The notes: generated by a model from the letters alone, not told the origin. Positions 32,279 through 40,651 are shown, counted from the stretch's first letter. The stretch is 64,000 bases of DNA from DASPKM01 sp035628135 (GCA_035628135.1 DASPKM010000004.1:62001-126000), one strand, 5' to 3'. Made by a program: numbers and translations.

Positions 32279-33556
32279 TTAAGCCGCAGGCGCCCGCTTT
32301 TTCCGTCTTATAAGGATAATTAAGACCCCGGCAAGGACCAGGAAAAATGAGATGATTTCCGCCTGAGTGGGATGGAAGCCCATAATATCATATTCTGTAT
32401 TTACCCGGATCTTCTCTACAAAGAACCGTTCAATGCCGTTTAATATCAGGTATATGCCAAAGATTATCCCGGCCGTCCTAATACGTTTGCGGATGCCCCA
32501 GAGGAAAAAGAAAAGGATGGTACAAATCACCGTCTCATAAAATGGCGTTGGATATACCGGCACTGGCAAAACATAACAATGATCCTCCTTACAGCCTGGG
32601 ATAGGCATGCCATCTTTAATTACATTGTGTGGATAGGCATAGGCCACGGTCCACGTAGGAAGGAAAGAAGGTGCCTTTACTGGCGCGTGCTCCACTTCGG
32701 AACCCCTGAACTGCTTGGCATAAAACTCCTGGTTGGCGGCTACTGCTTGCCGGAAAGTAGCGGTATCGGCGGGTACCGACTTGCCCGGCAACTGTGTTAC
32801 ATAAGCGCTGTTTAAGATACCCCAATCACCGTCTCCACTAACCTGGCAGCCTAAGCGCCCGATGGCGTATGCTATCATCAAAGCGGGCGCCATGGAATCG
32901 CCCAGATGCCAAAATCCGATCTTATGTTTTCTAGCGTACCAGGCAATTGCCAAACCTGCGCAAATCAATCCACCATAAAAGGTAAGCCCGTCGAATGAAA
33001 TAAGCGACTCCAGCGGATTGCGCACCAACTGGTCCCAGTTCTCCAGGTTATGAAAGATCTTTGCACCCAGAAAGCCGAACACCGCCGCAAATATCACCAT
33101 GTCTCCCACCCTGTCGTGCGGCCAGATCCTTATTTTACGCTGCTCGGGCTTTGCCAGCTTTTGCTTGTTCTTTTCATACCATTTCAACCCGGCCAGCAGT
33201 AATCCCAATAAAATGCCGGCAGGCAAATTTCCGGCTGAAGAAAATATAAAGCTTTGCGGGTCCTTGAGAACATCGCCTTCAGCAGTAAACAAACCGATGA
33301 TCTTGTATCCCAATAAAAAACCGAGCAAGAAATTCACGAACAATTCGGCAAGACTGGCGGGACGTCCCACCATGATGGTTTCTTCGGTATATACCATCAG
33401 GCCGTCACGCTCTTTGCGACGCAATTCTTTTGTAAGCACCACCGCGGCCGCAATAAAAGCGATGGCCACAAAAAAGCCGAATGAATTAAAGATCCGCAGC
33501 CAGTTCCATTCTACACCGAAAATATCTTTGAATGCGTAATAGAGGTTGGGATACAT
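32279..33556 (-). CDS. lgt: Prolipoprotein diacylglyceryl transferase
   Basis: This 425-residue inner-membrane enzyme is longer than the about 290 residues of the enterobacterial form. Lgt features: SLISFDGLTFYGGLICAGLAIAWYARKH (catalytic His region), PALMIAYAIGRLGCQVSGDGDWG (the Lgt signature GRxGC..GD.WG), and a C-terminal FHPTQAEIISFFLVLAGVLIIL. Extra length comes from a loop between helices near the N-terminus (about 55-150) and a periplasmic insertion of about 85 residues after the signature (PVKAPSFLPTWTVAYAYPHNV...), which includes Cys residues (GCKEDHCY). It transfers diacylglycerol to lipobox cysteines. Many lipoproteins in this window are its substrates. Confidence 0.92.
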   Translation of the reverse strand: MYPNLYYAFKDIFGVEWNWLRIFNSFGFFVAIAFIAAAVVLTKELRRKERDGLMVYTEETIMVGRPASLAELFVNFLLGFLLGYKIIGLFTAEGDVLKDPQSFIFSSAGNLPAGILLGLLLAGLKWYEKNKQKLAKPEQRKIRIWPHDRVGDMVIFAAVFGFLGAKIFHNLENWDQLVRNPLESLISFDGLTFYGGLICAGLAIAWYARKHKIGFWHLGDSMAPALMIAYAIGRLGCQVSGDGDWGILNSAYVTQLPGKSVPADTATFRQAVAANQEFYAKQFRGSEVEHAPVKAPSFLPTWTVAYAYPHNVIKDGMPIPGCKEDHCYVLPVPVYPTPFYETVICTILFFFLWGIRKRIRTAGIIFGIYLILNGIERFFVEKIRVNTEYDIMGFHPTQAEIISFFLVLAGVLIILIRRKKRAPAA

Positions 33557-33628
33557 GTAGTGCGTTTAAATTATTCCTTCGCGGGCACAATGATAATTAA
33601 AAAATAACGGTGCTGTAAAAATTGCAAC

Positions 33629-33660
33629 AAAAAAACCTCTCCCAGGAATGAGAGAGGTTA
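33629..33660 (-). terminator. Intrinsic terminator after the bacilliredoxin gene
   Basis: Minus strand: AACCTCTCTCATTCCTGGGAGAGGTT followed by TTTTTT. Located 38 bases after the stop of the bacilliredoxin gene. Confidence 0.85.
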
Positions 33661-33697
33661 CACTATGAACAAAGCTGAACAAGTCAGCACAAATACT

Positions 33698-34111
33698 TTA
33701 ACAGTACTGCTCGAAAGCATGCAGCAGGTTGTGGGCGATCATCTGGGCCGACCTTCCTTCTATCTGGTGCCTTTCGATGAAATGCACCAATTGGCCATCC
33801 TTGAACAATGCAATGGAGGGTGAAGAAGGAGGATAAGGCATCAGGTGCTCGCGCACTCTTTTTACAGCCTCTATGTCGAAACCGGCAAAGCTGGTGGCGA
33901 GGTGATCAGGCTTTTTAGCGCTGTTCGCAACCGCCATCAATACACCGGGCCGGGCAGAGCCTGCCGAACAGCCACATACTGAGTTCACCATTACAAGCGT
34001 GGTACCGGGTTGTTGAAGCTGGTCATCGACCTGCTGGGGAGTCTTCAAATCGGTAAATCCATTTTCCGTAAGCTCCTCTTTCATAGGAATCACTATTTCT
34101 GCTGGATACAT
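33698..34111 (-). CDS. BrxA/BrxB family bacilliredoxin
   Basis: This 137-residue thioredoxin-fold protein of the YphP/YqiW family starts MYPAEIVIPMKEELTENGFTDLKTPQQVDDQLQ and has the catalytic motif VNSVCGCSAGSARPGV (CGC at about 46-48), then HLATSFAGFDIEAVKRVREHLMPYPPSSPSIALFKDGQLVHFIERHQIEGRSAQMI. These fit the family fully. Bacilliredoxins remove bacillithiol from proteins in Firmicutes and some Bacteroidota. A TACCTTTG -7 box at 34134-34141 precedes it, so it is probably a monocistronic unit with its terminator. Confidence 0.93.
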   Translation of the reverse strand: MYPAEIVIPMKEELTENGFTDLKTPQQVDDQLQQPGTTLVMVNSVCGCSAGSARPGVLMAVANSAKKPDHLATSFAGFDIEAVKRVREHLMPYPPSSPSIALFKDGQLVHFIERHQIEGRSAQMIAHNLLHAFEQYC

Positions 34112-34133
34112 TTTCTACGATTTTTAATGAATG

Positions 34134-34141
34134 CAAAGGTA
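34134..34141 (-). promoter_or_regulatory. -7 box (TACCTTTG) of the bacilliredoxin gene
   Basis: An exact TAnnTTTG match, 22 bases before the ATG at 34111. No clear -33 TTTG was found at the normal distance. Confidence 0.5.
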
Positions 34142-34331
34142 CGGAAAACTTGGTGTTTGCGGCGATTTGCGACAGAATCGGATTATTTGTCAGGCGCAAT
34201 TCAGGTTTCATGCTAATATGTCGCTTAGATACCCGCCTGCCTGCCCGTCCGGCAGAAAATAATGCAGTGGTACACCCTTTGAGCAAGGGCCATCATATAA
34301 ACTGATTCAAAAATTTAAAAACATAAAGTAT

Positions 34332-34757
34332 ATGCTAGTGAAAGTAAACCACCGCCCGATGCACAGGACCTTCAACTCTATTTTCGATGAGTTGTTCAAC
34401 GAATTTCCTGTAAAGTTCGATTCCGGACTGCAAACACCCGCAGTGAACATTCATGAAAATGAAAATGCTTACGTAATGGAACTGAATGTTCCCGGCCGGA
34501 AGAAAGAAGACTTCCAGATCAGCCTCGAAAACGGTTTGCTGACTGTTAGCTTCGAAAAGAAAGAAGAAAACAACACCGAGAACCAAAAGGTTATCCGCAG
34601 GGAGTTTTCTTACCAATCTTTCAAGCGCAGTTTTAACCTCGACAAAAACATCGATACCGAAAACATCCAGGCCAAATACGAGAACGGTATCCTGGCATTG
34701 ACCCTTCCGAAAAAAGAAGCGGCAAAGCCTTCGAAGAAAGAAATTAACATCCAGTAA
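34332..34757 (+). CDS. Hsp20/alpha-crystallin family small heat-shock protein
   Basis: This 141-residue protein has the alpha-crystallin domain from about residue 30: PAVNIHENENAYVMELNVPGRKKEDFQISLENGLLTVSFEK, then the conserved A.YENGILALTLPKKE near the C-terminus (GILAL is the family's GxLxL motif). The N-terminal arm contains MHRTFNSIFDELFNEFP, which assists oligomer formation. It is an ATP-independent chaperone expected to be induced by heat or stress. A strong terminator lies 65 bases downstream. Confidence 0.95.
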   Translation: MLVKVNHRPMHRTFNSIFDELFNEFPVKFDSGLQTPAVNIHENENAYVMELNVPGRKKEDFQISLENGLLTVSFEKKEENNTENQKVIRREFSYQSFKRSFNLDKNIDTENIQAKYENGILALTLPKKEAAKPSKKEINIQ

Positions 34758-34821
34758 GGTTTTCGTTTGACCACTGGGTTAGTTATAATAGTTTAAGCTA
34801 CACAGTTGATTTTGGTTATGG

Positions 34822-34851
34822 TCCCTCCTATTCTTAGGAGGGATTTTTTTT
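34822..34851 (+). terminator. Intrinsic terminator after hsp20
   Basis: TCCCTCCTA-TTC-TTAGGAGGGA followed by TTTTTTT. Stem of about 10 bp. Confidence 0.9.
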
Positions 34852-34906
34852 ATGATTTATTCTGCAATCCATGTTCGATATTTGAAGCTCAAACCAAGTT
34901 TTGCGC

Positions 34907-36151
34907 ATGAGATTGTTGGTTCTGGCCCTTTTCCTGTTCCAAGGCCTGCACCTGCAGGCACAGGACAGCATCACCACCGTCATTCCTTCCAGCGTCGATT
35001 CGTCGCTGCGTATTTTGAACCTGAACCCGTACATAACGGTGCACGTGGATTCAACGCTGAATTATAAGCTTGAGGTCAATCGGCCGGGAGGCAAGTACTT
35101 CTGGTACCTGCGCAATTCGCCTGTAGGCCTGCGCATTAATAAAGACGATGGTACGCTAAGCTTCAAAGCCGAGAAATCGTTTTTTCTTTCCGGGAAATTG
35201 AAATACGATCTCCCTTACGGCATCGTCCTCGGCGTGCAAAACCTCGAAAATCCCGCGGAGCGTATCGATACCAGCCTTACACTCGTATTCTATAATACCG
35301 AGATCATCCCTTCGCGTGTGAAGCCCTCCGTTAGCTCGACATTATACGTTGATGAAGGCGATGTGGTGAACTTTAAAGTGCAGTGCGAAACCGGCAGCTT
35401 CCCTATCGAGCACATCACTTTTTTTACCAATGCTCCTATGAAGGGCTTCGGCCTCGTAAAACAATGCGATGATGACTTCAGTTGGTCGCCTCCCTATGAA
35501 TTTGTGAAGGAAACAGATTCGGGCAAGGTTAAGATCGTAACGCTCAGCTTTATCGGCACCACGCGTTTTATGGTCAAGGATACCGCGAGCGTACGCATCA
35601 TTGTACGCGATGCATTGAACTACCCGCTTGCCGTGCAGGAATACCAGTTGCAGGTGAAGTACGTGAACAGCTATATCCTGCAGCTTAAATACACTTTTTT
35701 GCAGCTCGATAAAAAAGTAAAGAAGGTAAAGACCACGCGCACGACGTTCGACATTACCTCATCGGCCACGGCACTAACGGGCAGCATCATGGTATCTTCC
35801 AGCGATGCCAGCACACAAAAGACGGGAAAGATACTTCCGAGCGTAGGCGTATCGCTGGTGCCCATTAAAGAAGCAGTGGCGCCGCAGAAAGTATATGACC
35901 AAAACCAGGCCTCGCTGGTGCGCACCTCCATTAAAAGGCTGGAATACATGCTGCGCGATAATGCATTGCTGGCTGACCGCGACCCTGAGATTGTCAGGAA
36001 AACCAACCGTCTGCGCGAGGAATTGAAGCAGATACAGATACAGCTCATCGACATACCCGTTGAGCTGGTCAGCGACATGACCGAAGAAGAACTCAATCAA
36101 TACTTCAACAGTCCGAAAGTAAACAAGAAGTACAGGACCAGCAGGAAATAA
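34907..36151 (+). CDS. Secreted protein of unknown function, beta-sandwich rich
   Basis: About 414 residues from the ATG at 34907; a TTG at 34901 would add two residues. Signal peptide MRLLVLALFLFQGLHLQAQ (about 19). The mature part is mainly beta-strand, with repeated Val/Ser/Thr patterns (TLYVDEGDVVNFKVQCETGSFPIEHITFFTN, SVRIIVRDALNYPLAVQEYQLQVKYV) that resemble Ig-like or cadherin-like sandwiches. The last 130 residues switch to charged helical sequence (YDQNQASLVRTSIKRLEYMLRDNALLADRDPEIVRKTNRLREELKQIQIQL). The family is unknown to me. It lies after hsp20 with its own promoter region and 34 bases before a DUF4256 gene. Confidence 0.7.
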   Translation: MRLLVLALFLFQGLHLQAQDSITTVIPSSVDSSLRILNLNPYITVHVDSTLNYKLEVNRPGGKYFWYLRNSPVGLRINKDDGTLSFKAEKSFFLSGKLKYDLPYGIVLGVQNLENPAERIDTSLTLVFYNTEIIPSRVKPSVSSTLYVDEGDVVNFKVQCETGSFPIEHITFFTNAPMKGFGLVKQCDDDFSWSPPYEFVKETDSGKVKIVTLSFIGTTRFMVKDTASVRIIVRDALNYPLAVQEYQLQVKYVNSYILQLKYTFLQLDKKVKKVKTTRTTFDITSSATALTGSIMVSSSDASTQKTGKILPSVGVSLVPIKEAVAPQKVYDQNQASLVRTSIKRLEYMLRDNALLADRDPEIVRKTNRLREELKQIQIQLIDIPVELVSDMTEEELNQYFNSPKVNKKYRTSRK

Positions 36152-36185
36152 TCCATTCCGTAGTAAGCAAACTAAAATAACAACC

Positions 36186-36755
36186 ATGGCAAAGAGCAAT
36201 AAAAAGGAGCTGTCAACAAAACAACGCGAAGAGCTGCTGAAAACCTTGAAAGCCCGTTTTGAAAAAAACATGAGCCGCCATAAAGGTCTTGAATGGGATG
36301 CGATACAAGCAAAGCTGGAAGCCAATGCTGAAAAACTATGGTCGCTGAGTGAAATGGAAAGGACCGGTGGTGAACCAGACGTTGTTGGTCATGATAAAAA
36401 AACCGGTGAATACATTTTTTATGACTGTTCTGCAGAAAGTCCCAACGGCCGCAGAAGTGTTTGCTACGACCGCGCAGCGCTCGACTCGAGAAAAGAACAT
36501 AAACCGGCAGACAGCGCCGTTGATATGGCGACCGCCATGGGCATCGAGCTTTTAACGGAGGAGCAATACCGTCAACTGCAACAGCTTGGAAAATTCGATT
36601 TGAAAACTTCGAGCTGGGTACAAACGCCTGCAGCCATCAGGAAACTCGATGGCGCACTTTTTTGTGATCGCCGCTACGACAATGTGTTCCTGTACCACAA
36701 TGGCGCATCGTCTTATTATGCGGCAAGAGGGTTCCGTGGCGCGTTAAGGGTTTAA
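36186..36755 (+). CDS. DUF4256 domain protein
   Basis: This 189-residue cytosolic protein matches the DUF4256 pattern: LSTKQREELLKTLKARFEKNMSRHKGLEWDAIQAKLE, then LWSLSEMERTGGEPDVVGHDKKTGEYIFYDCSAESPNGRRSVCYDRAALDSRKE and TAMGIELLTEEQYRQLQQLGKFDLKTSSWVQTPAAIRKLDGALFCDRRYDNVFLYHNGASSYY. Members are small soluble bacterial proteins of unknown function, widespread in soil species, and probably horizontally mobile. It starts 34 bases after the preceding gene. Confidence 0.9.
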   Translation: MAKSNKKELSTKQREELLKTLKARFEKNMSRHKGLEWDAIQAKLEANAEKLWSLSEMERTGGEPDVVGHDKKTGEYIFYDCSAESPNGRRSVCYDRAALDSRKEHKPADSAVDMATAMGIELLTEEQYRQLQQLGKFDLKTSSWVQTPAAIRKLDGALFCDRRYDNVFLYHNGASSYYAARGFRGALRV

Positions 36756-36770
36756 AAAAATCTAAATTAT

Positions 36771-37229
36771 TTATTGTTCACATCCCTGGCGGCGACGCGT
36801 ATCTATCAGGTACTGGATCTTCCATTTGCCGTTTATGCGTACCAGTTGGAAGGAGTTGACGCCGCAATGGCTGAAGTTGCCGTTAAAATAGAACTTATAA
36901 GGCGTCCATACTACAGCTAATGGCCCATCTATTTTGATAGTTTCGAAAGTAATACGTTCGTCGGCCGCGCCCTTTGCCAGCTTTGCTATCTGTTCCGCAA
37001 AACCGTTTACTCCATCTGTCCTGATAATGGTTTGTCCTTGTTGGTTCCTCGCGATAGTTTGTAAAATGGCGCTGTCTGCAAATGCGTCCCGGATAACATT
37101 TGGATCGGAATTTTTCATGCCCTCGAATAGTTGATTTACGGTGGCTTTTACTGAGTCTGCCGCAGTTTGTGCAAGAGTAAGCGTGTGGGTAAAAATGACG
37201 ACGGTTAATAAAATGAGAAAGTGTTTCAT
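36771..37229 (-). CDS. Exported NTF2-like (SnoaL/DUF4440 type) protein
   Basis: This 152-residue protein has a signal peptide (MKHFLILLTVVIFTHTLTLAQ) and an NTF2-like fold: AADSVKATVNQLFEGMKNSDPNVIRDAFADSAIL (long first helix, then the first strand), VNGFAEQIAKLAKG, FETIKIDGPLAVVWTPYKFYFNGNFSHCGVNSFQLVRINGKWKIQYLIDTRR, which is a typical end for DUF4440 proteins. Ligand unknown. It is convergent with DUF4256 and divergent from the lipoprotein gene. Confidence 0.85.
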   Translation of the reverse strand: MKHFLILLTVVIFTHTLTLAQTAADSVKATVNQLFEGMKNSDPNVIRDAFADSAILQTIARNQQGQTIIRTDGVNGFAEQIAKLAKGAADERITFETIKIDGPLAVVWTPYKFYFNGNFSHCGVNSFQLVRINGKWKIQYLIDTRRRQGCEQ

Positions 37230-37291
37230 TCGTTAGATAGTTTATAATGTTTGGCTGAAAACTTGAATCGTTAAAGGTAAACCCAACAGCA

Positions 37292-37813
37292 ATGAAAACC
37301 AACGTTATTACACCAGCGGTACTCATACTTTCCTTTATCCTGATCGGTACCGCTTGCCGGTCTTCCAAGAACACCGGCGGACATCCTACAGGCAAATCTT
37401 ATCCTGTGCCGAATGATCCTAATCCAAACAATTTACCTCCGGGGCAGGCTAAAAAAATCTATGGCGATAAATCGGCTAAAAAATATGCGCCGGGTCAGCG
37501 TAAAAAACAAACATATCCCCTCATCATTACAAGAACGCCCGACATCATCATCACCCGCCATACCGATGGCCGCAATTATTACCGCAATGCCGACGGTTTG
37601 TATTATTGGGAAGGTCCTGATGCACGCTTTTACCTGGACGATATGCACCTGCCGGATATTGCTTACAACAAAAGCGAATACGACGACTGGAAAAACAAGG
37701 GCAATAAAAGCAATAACGGAAACAATGGAAACAGCGCCAATAAAGGCAGCAGCGGGAATGCTGATAAAAAACCGGAGTCCAAAGGCAACGGAAAAGCAAA
37801 GGGTAAGGGCTAA
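37292..37813 (+). CDS. Small lipoprotein with low-complexity tail
   Basis: This 173-residue lipoprotein has the signal sequence MKTNVITPAVLILSFILIGTAC (lipobox IGTAC, Cys at about 22). A Pro/Asn/Lys-rich stretch follows (NDPNPNNLPPGQAKKIYGDKSAKKYAPGQ), then a compact beta segment (IIITRHTDGRNYYRNADGLYYWEGPDARFYLDDM). The last 40 residues are Asn/Gly/Lys repeats (NKSNNGNNGNSANKG..), surely disordered. The sequence GRNYYRNADGLYYW looks like a small domain repeated in other Bacteroidota lipoproteins. Function unknown. It starts 62 bases from the divergent NTF2-like gene. Confidence 0.7.
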   Translation: MKTNVITPAVLILSFILIGTACRSSKNTGGHPTGKSYPVPNDPNPNNLPPGQAKKIYGDKSAKKYAPGQRKKQTYPLIITRTPDIIITRHTDGRNYYRNADGLYYWEGPDARFYLDDMHLPDIAYNKSEYDDWKNKGNKSNNGNNGNSANKGSSGNADKKPESKGNGKAKGKG

Positions 37814-37816
37814 CGC

Positions 37817-39217
37817 CTACGTATAGCCGAGGATCTTTAGCATGCTTTGCGCGGACTGCTCCTTGGCGTACACCCAGTCCACAAGCTTTCCATTTTTGTC
37901 CTGCTCCACAATGATGTGCTTGGGCGAAGGGATAAGGCAATGCTTGATGCCTCCATACCCGCTGATCTGGTCCTGGTAAGCGCCGGTATGGAAAAATCCA
38001 ACGTATAAAGGTTCGCCGTTGTTGAGCTTTGGCAGGAACACCTCGTTGATGTGCTCTTCGGAATCATAATAATCATGGCTGTCGCACGTGATGCCTCCCA
38101 GCACCACGCGTTGGTAGTCCACGTCCCATTTATTGATGGGCAACATCAGGAACCGCTCCCCTATTCCCCAGGTATCGGGCAAAGTGGTAATGAACGAGGA
38201 GTCGATCATGTACCAGATCTCGCGGTCGTTCTGCGTTTTTTGCGCGATCACGCTGTAGATATGCGCCATGCTCTCACCGACGGTATAGCTTCCAAACTCG
38301 GTGAACACGTTCGGCATGGGCACTTTTGATTTTTTGCAGGCCGATTTGATATTGCCGATGATCTCGTTGATCATGAACTGGTAATCGTACTCAAATCCCA
38401 ATGAATGTTTGATGGGAAATCCGCCACCAATATTGATGGAATCGAGCTCGGGACATATCTTTTTGAGCTGGCAATACAGGTTGATGATCTTGTTCAATTC
38501 GCTCCAGTAATAGATATCGTCCTTAATGCCTTTGTTTAGGAAGATGTGGAGCATCTTCAATTGAAACTTGTTTTCATATCCTTCTATCCTGTCTACATAA
38601 AACTCCAGTATATCCTTGGCGCGGATGCCGAGCCGGGAAGTATAAAACGGAAAGGTGGGTTCTTCTTCTGCCGCCACCCTGATGCCCAGCTTGAAAGGCA
38701 CGCGCACCGATTTGGCATATTCCTTCAGCTCGTCTTTATTGTCCAGTACAGGGATCACGTTCTTAAAGCCAGTATTCAGCAGTTGCGCAATGCGACGGGT
38801 ATATGATTTTTGCTTGAAGCCATTACAGATGACATAAGTGTCCTTGGTTATTTTCTTTTTATCGTACAGCTTTTTCACAATCTCGATGTCGTACGCGAAA
38901 GAAGTTTCCAGGTGAATGTCATGCTTGAGCGATTCTTCCAGCACGAATGAAAAATGGCTGCTCTTGGTACAATAGCAATAATAATATTCGCCCTCGTACT
39001 TGTGCTTTTTCATAGCGTTGGCGAACATTTGCTTGGCCTTCCTGATCTGCATACCGATCTTGGGCAGGTAGGTCAGCTTCATGGGAGTGCCGTATTTGTC
39101 GATGAGAGCTTTAAGGTCGAGGCCGTTGTACTCGAGGTAATTGTTATCGTTGACTCCGAATCCTTCCTGGGGGAAGTTGAAGGTTTGCTTCACGAGGTCG
39201 TGATAAGTATTATTCAT
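37817..39217 (-). CDS. speA: Biosynthetic arginine decarboxylase (fold III PLP enzyme)
   Basis: This 466-residue protein matches the Bacteroidota arginine decarboxylase type of about 460 residues. N-terminal TIM-barrel strands carry GTPMKLTYLPKI and YYYCYCTKSSHF (the PLP-binding region with Lys; about 76-87). ETSFAYDIEIVKKL, IKDDIYYWSELNKII, DSINIGGGFPIKHSL (glycine-rich phosphate loop) and FTEFGSYTVGESMAH follow. The C-terminal beta domain has VVLGGITCDSHDYYDSE, with the catalytic Cys-Asp. Reaction: arginine to agmatine and CO2, in polyamine synthesis. The bacterial SpeA insert is absent, as expected for this short type. It is a single gene. Confidence 0.88.
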   Translation of the reverse strand: MNNTYHDLVKQTFNFPQEGFGVNDNNYLEYNGLDLKALIDKYGTPMKLTYLPKIGMQIRKAKQMFANAMKKHKYEGEYYYCYCTKSSHFSFVLEESLKHDIHLETSFAYDIEIVKKLYDKKKITKDTYVICNGFKQKSYTRRIAQLLNTGFKNVIPVLDNKDELKEYAKSVRVPFKLGIRVAAEEEPTFPFYTSRLGIRAKDILEFYVDRIEGYENKFQLKMLHIFLNKGIKDDIYYWSELNKIINLYCQLKKICPELDSINIGGGFPIKHSLGFEYDYQFMINEIIGNIKSACKKSKVPMPNVFTEFGSYTVGESMAHIYSVIAQKTQNDREIWYMIDSSFITTLPDTWGIGERFLMLPINKWDVDYQRVVLGGITCDSHDYYDSEEHINEVFLPKLNNGEPLYVGFFHTGAYQDQISGYGGIKHCLIPSPKHIIVEQDKNGKLVDWVYAKEQSAQSMLKILGYT

Positions 39218-39354
39218 TCCGTATGCTGTTTAAGAAATAGCACAGATTTATATGATTAAAGAACTGCGCAGCGTAGCATTTGAACCGGTGCAATGCTCAA
39301 TTCGTTCAGCTGCGCAGCCCATTATGATGCTTTATCAATGATCGGTTAAGGGAA

Positions 39355-39384
39355 CAAAAATAATTTTTTCAGCATAATAGCAAA
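39355..39384 (-). promoter_or_regulatory. Probable promoter of speA
   Basis: Minus strand TTTG (39381-39384), 18-base spacer, TATTTTTG (39355-39362). This leaves a leader of about 130 bases before the speA ATG, enough for RNA-level control, but no known riboswitch was recognised in it. Confidence 0.55.
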
Positions 39385-39424
39385 TAAAAAAACCGGGCCG
39401 GGGTACGCGAAGCCGGGGCTAAGC

Positions 39425-39455
39425 AAAAAAAAGCTCCCGGTTAGCCGGGAGCTTG
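39425..39455 (-). terminator. Intrinsic terminator after rplT
   Basis: Minus strand: AAGCTCCCGG-CTAA-CCGGGAGCTT followed by TTTTTTT. Located 22 bases after the rplT stop; a strong stem of 10 bp. Confidence 0.92.
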
Positions 39456-39476
39456 CAGAAAAAATATCCATCGCGA

Positions 39477-39821
39477 TTACTTCACAGAAGCCACCAGGCT
39501 CTTGAAGGACTCGGGATCGTTCATGGCGAGATCGGCCAGGATCTTGCGATCGAGGGTAATGCCCGACTGATTAAGCTTGTGGATGAACTCGGAATAGGTC
39601 AATCCTTCTTCGCGAACGGCTGCATTGATGCGTGCAATCCACAAAGTGCGGTACTCACGCTTCTTGAGCTTGCGGCCTACATAGCGATAGGTAAGACCTT
39701 TTTCCAATACGTTTTTGGCAACGGTGTAAACATTTTTACGCTTGCCATAGAAGCCTTTGGCTTGCTTGAGAACTCTTTTGCGCCTTGCTTTGGAAGCAAC
39801 TGCATTTACTGAACGAGGCAT
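39477..39821 (-). CDS. rplT: 50S ribosomal protein L20
   Basis: This 114-residue protein begins MPRSVNAVASKARRKRVLKQAKGFYGKRKNVYTVAKNVLEKGLTYRYVGRKLKKREYRTLWIARINAAVREEGLTYSEFIHKLNQSGITLDRKILADLA, unmistakable L20. It is a large-subunit assembly protein that in other bacteria represses its own operon by binding rpmI/rplT leader RNA. It is separated from rpmI by 76 bases that contain a perfect hairpin. Confidence 0.99.
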   Translation of the reverse strand: MPRSVNAVASKARRKRVLKQAKGFYGKRKNVYTVAKNVLEKGLTYRYVGRKLKKREYRTLWIARINAAVREEGLTYSEFIHKLNQSGITLDRKILADLAMNDPESFKSLVASVK

Positions 39822-39851
39822 ATCTTAATAAGTTGAGTAGTTTAAAATTTG

Positions 39852-39870
39852 TCCGAGGGACTCCCTCGGA
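39852..39870 (-). promoter_or_regulatory. Perfect hairpin between rpmI and rplT
   Basis: TCCGAGGG-ACT-CCCTCGGA, an 8-bp perfect stem with a 3-base loop, in the 76-base gap. There is no T-run, so it is more probably a translation or processing element, or a mimic of an L20 binding site, than a terminator. Confidence 0.5.
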
Positions 39871-39897
39871 GTTGTTACAGAACTTGCGGCTGTTGGC

Positions 39898-40095
39898 TTA
39901 TTTAAGCCTCAGCAGCCTTTTTACAAAGTCAAGGTTGGCTTTGTGAACCAGGCCATCTTTACTTAAACTACGTTTGCGCTTTTTTGATTTTTTCGTCAGG
40001 ATGTGACGCTTGAATGATTTTTGGTGCGTGATCTTTCCAGTGGCCGTTACCTTGAAGCGCTTCTTGGCACTGGAATTGGTTTTAACCTTTGGCAT
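39898..40095 (-). CDS. rpmI: 50S ribosomal protein L35
   Basis: This 65-residue basic protein (MPKVKTNSSAKKRFKVTATGKITHQKSFKRHILTKKSKKRKRSL..) is typical L35. It is the first gene of a two-gene unit rpmI-rplT with its own promoter box, in contrast to many bacteria in which infC is directly linked to rpmI. Here a YjbR-like gene and a terminator intervene. Confidence 0.99.
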   Translation of the reverse strand: MPKVKTNSSAKKRFKVTATGKITHQKSFKRHILTKKSKKRKRSLSKDGLVHKANLDFVKRLLRLK

Positions 40096-40156
40096 TTCCT
40101 ATTCAACATTTGTATTACACCCTTGAGGCGTTCCCGAACATTCAGGACTCTTAGCG

Positions 40157-40210
40157 GGCCTCTTCAGGCAATGATCATCCGCAAAGGATGATTTAAGGGC
40201 TGCAAAGGTA
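40157..40210 (-). promoter_or_regulatory. Promoter box and leader hairpins of rpmI-rplT
   Basis: TACCTTTG (40203-40210, minus strand) is an exact -7 box. Just downstream are two small hairpins: ATCATCC-TTTGC-GGATGAT (40174-40192) and GCCT-GAAG-AGGC (40157-40170). The leader from about 40196 to 40095 is 100 bases long, comparable to ribosomal-protein autoregulatory leaders. Binding by L20 is not shown. Confidence 0.4.
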
Positions 40211-40269
40211 AGGAAAAATAGTAAATCAGCGGAAGTGCGGATTTGCAAATGTTTCGAGGCCAAAGGTAT

Positions 40270-40629
40270 TTAATCCGCCAGTACCACCAGGTTGTGCTCC
40301 CTTTGGACCTTTTTAGGCAATTTATTGATTACCAGGTTATAAGACTGCCGGACGAAGCGTTCCCATTCTTCTTTGGTCAATTTGGAAACATCGGTGACCA
40401 ATATCCATTTGGCCCTGGCCATATAAGGAGCGGGGCAACAGCCCTCTTTGCTGGCCATTTCATCGAACTCTTCGTCACGCACCTTGAAAGATATTTTGTT
40501 AGGATGGCCCAGCCAGGCTACGCAAAACATTTTACCTGCCACTGAAAAGCATAGGTCATCGTCCCACTTAACATCGGTTGTAACTGCCGGCCATTGCCCG
40601 CAATACTGTTGTAAGAAGTCTATGTTCAT
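40270..40629 (-). CDS. MmcQ/YjbR family protein
   Basis: This 119-residue protein has the MmcQ/YjbR pattern: DFLQQYCGQWPAVTTDVKWDDDLCFSVAGKMFCVAWLGHPNKISFKV, then FDEMASKEGCCPAPYMARAKWILVTDVSKLTKEEWERFVRQSYNLVINKLPKK. The fold is a small DNA-binding-like alpha/beta domain (CyaY-like); the biological role is unknown. It is inserted between infC (with its own terminator) and rpmI. Confidence 0.93.
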   Translation of the reverse strand: MNIDFLQQYCGQWPAVTTDVKWDDDLCFSVAGKMFCVAWLGHPNKISFKVRDEEFDEMASKEGCCPAPYMARAKWILVTDVSKLTKEEWERFVRQSYNLVINKLPKKVQREHNLVVLAD

Positions 40630-40651
40630 ATATCTGTATAGAGCAAAATTG

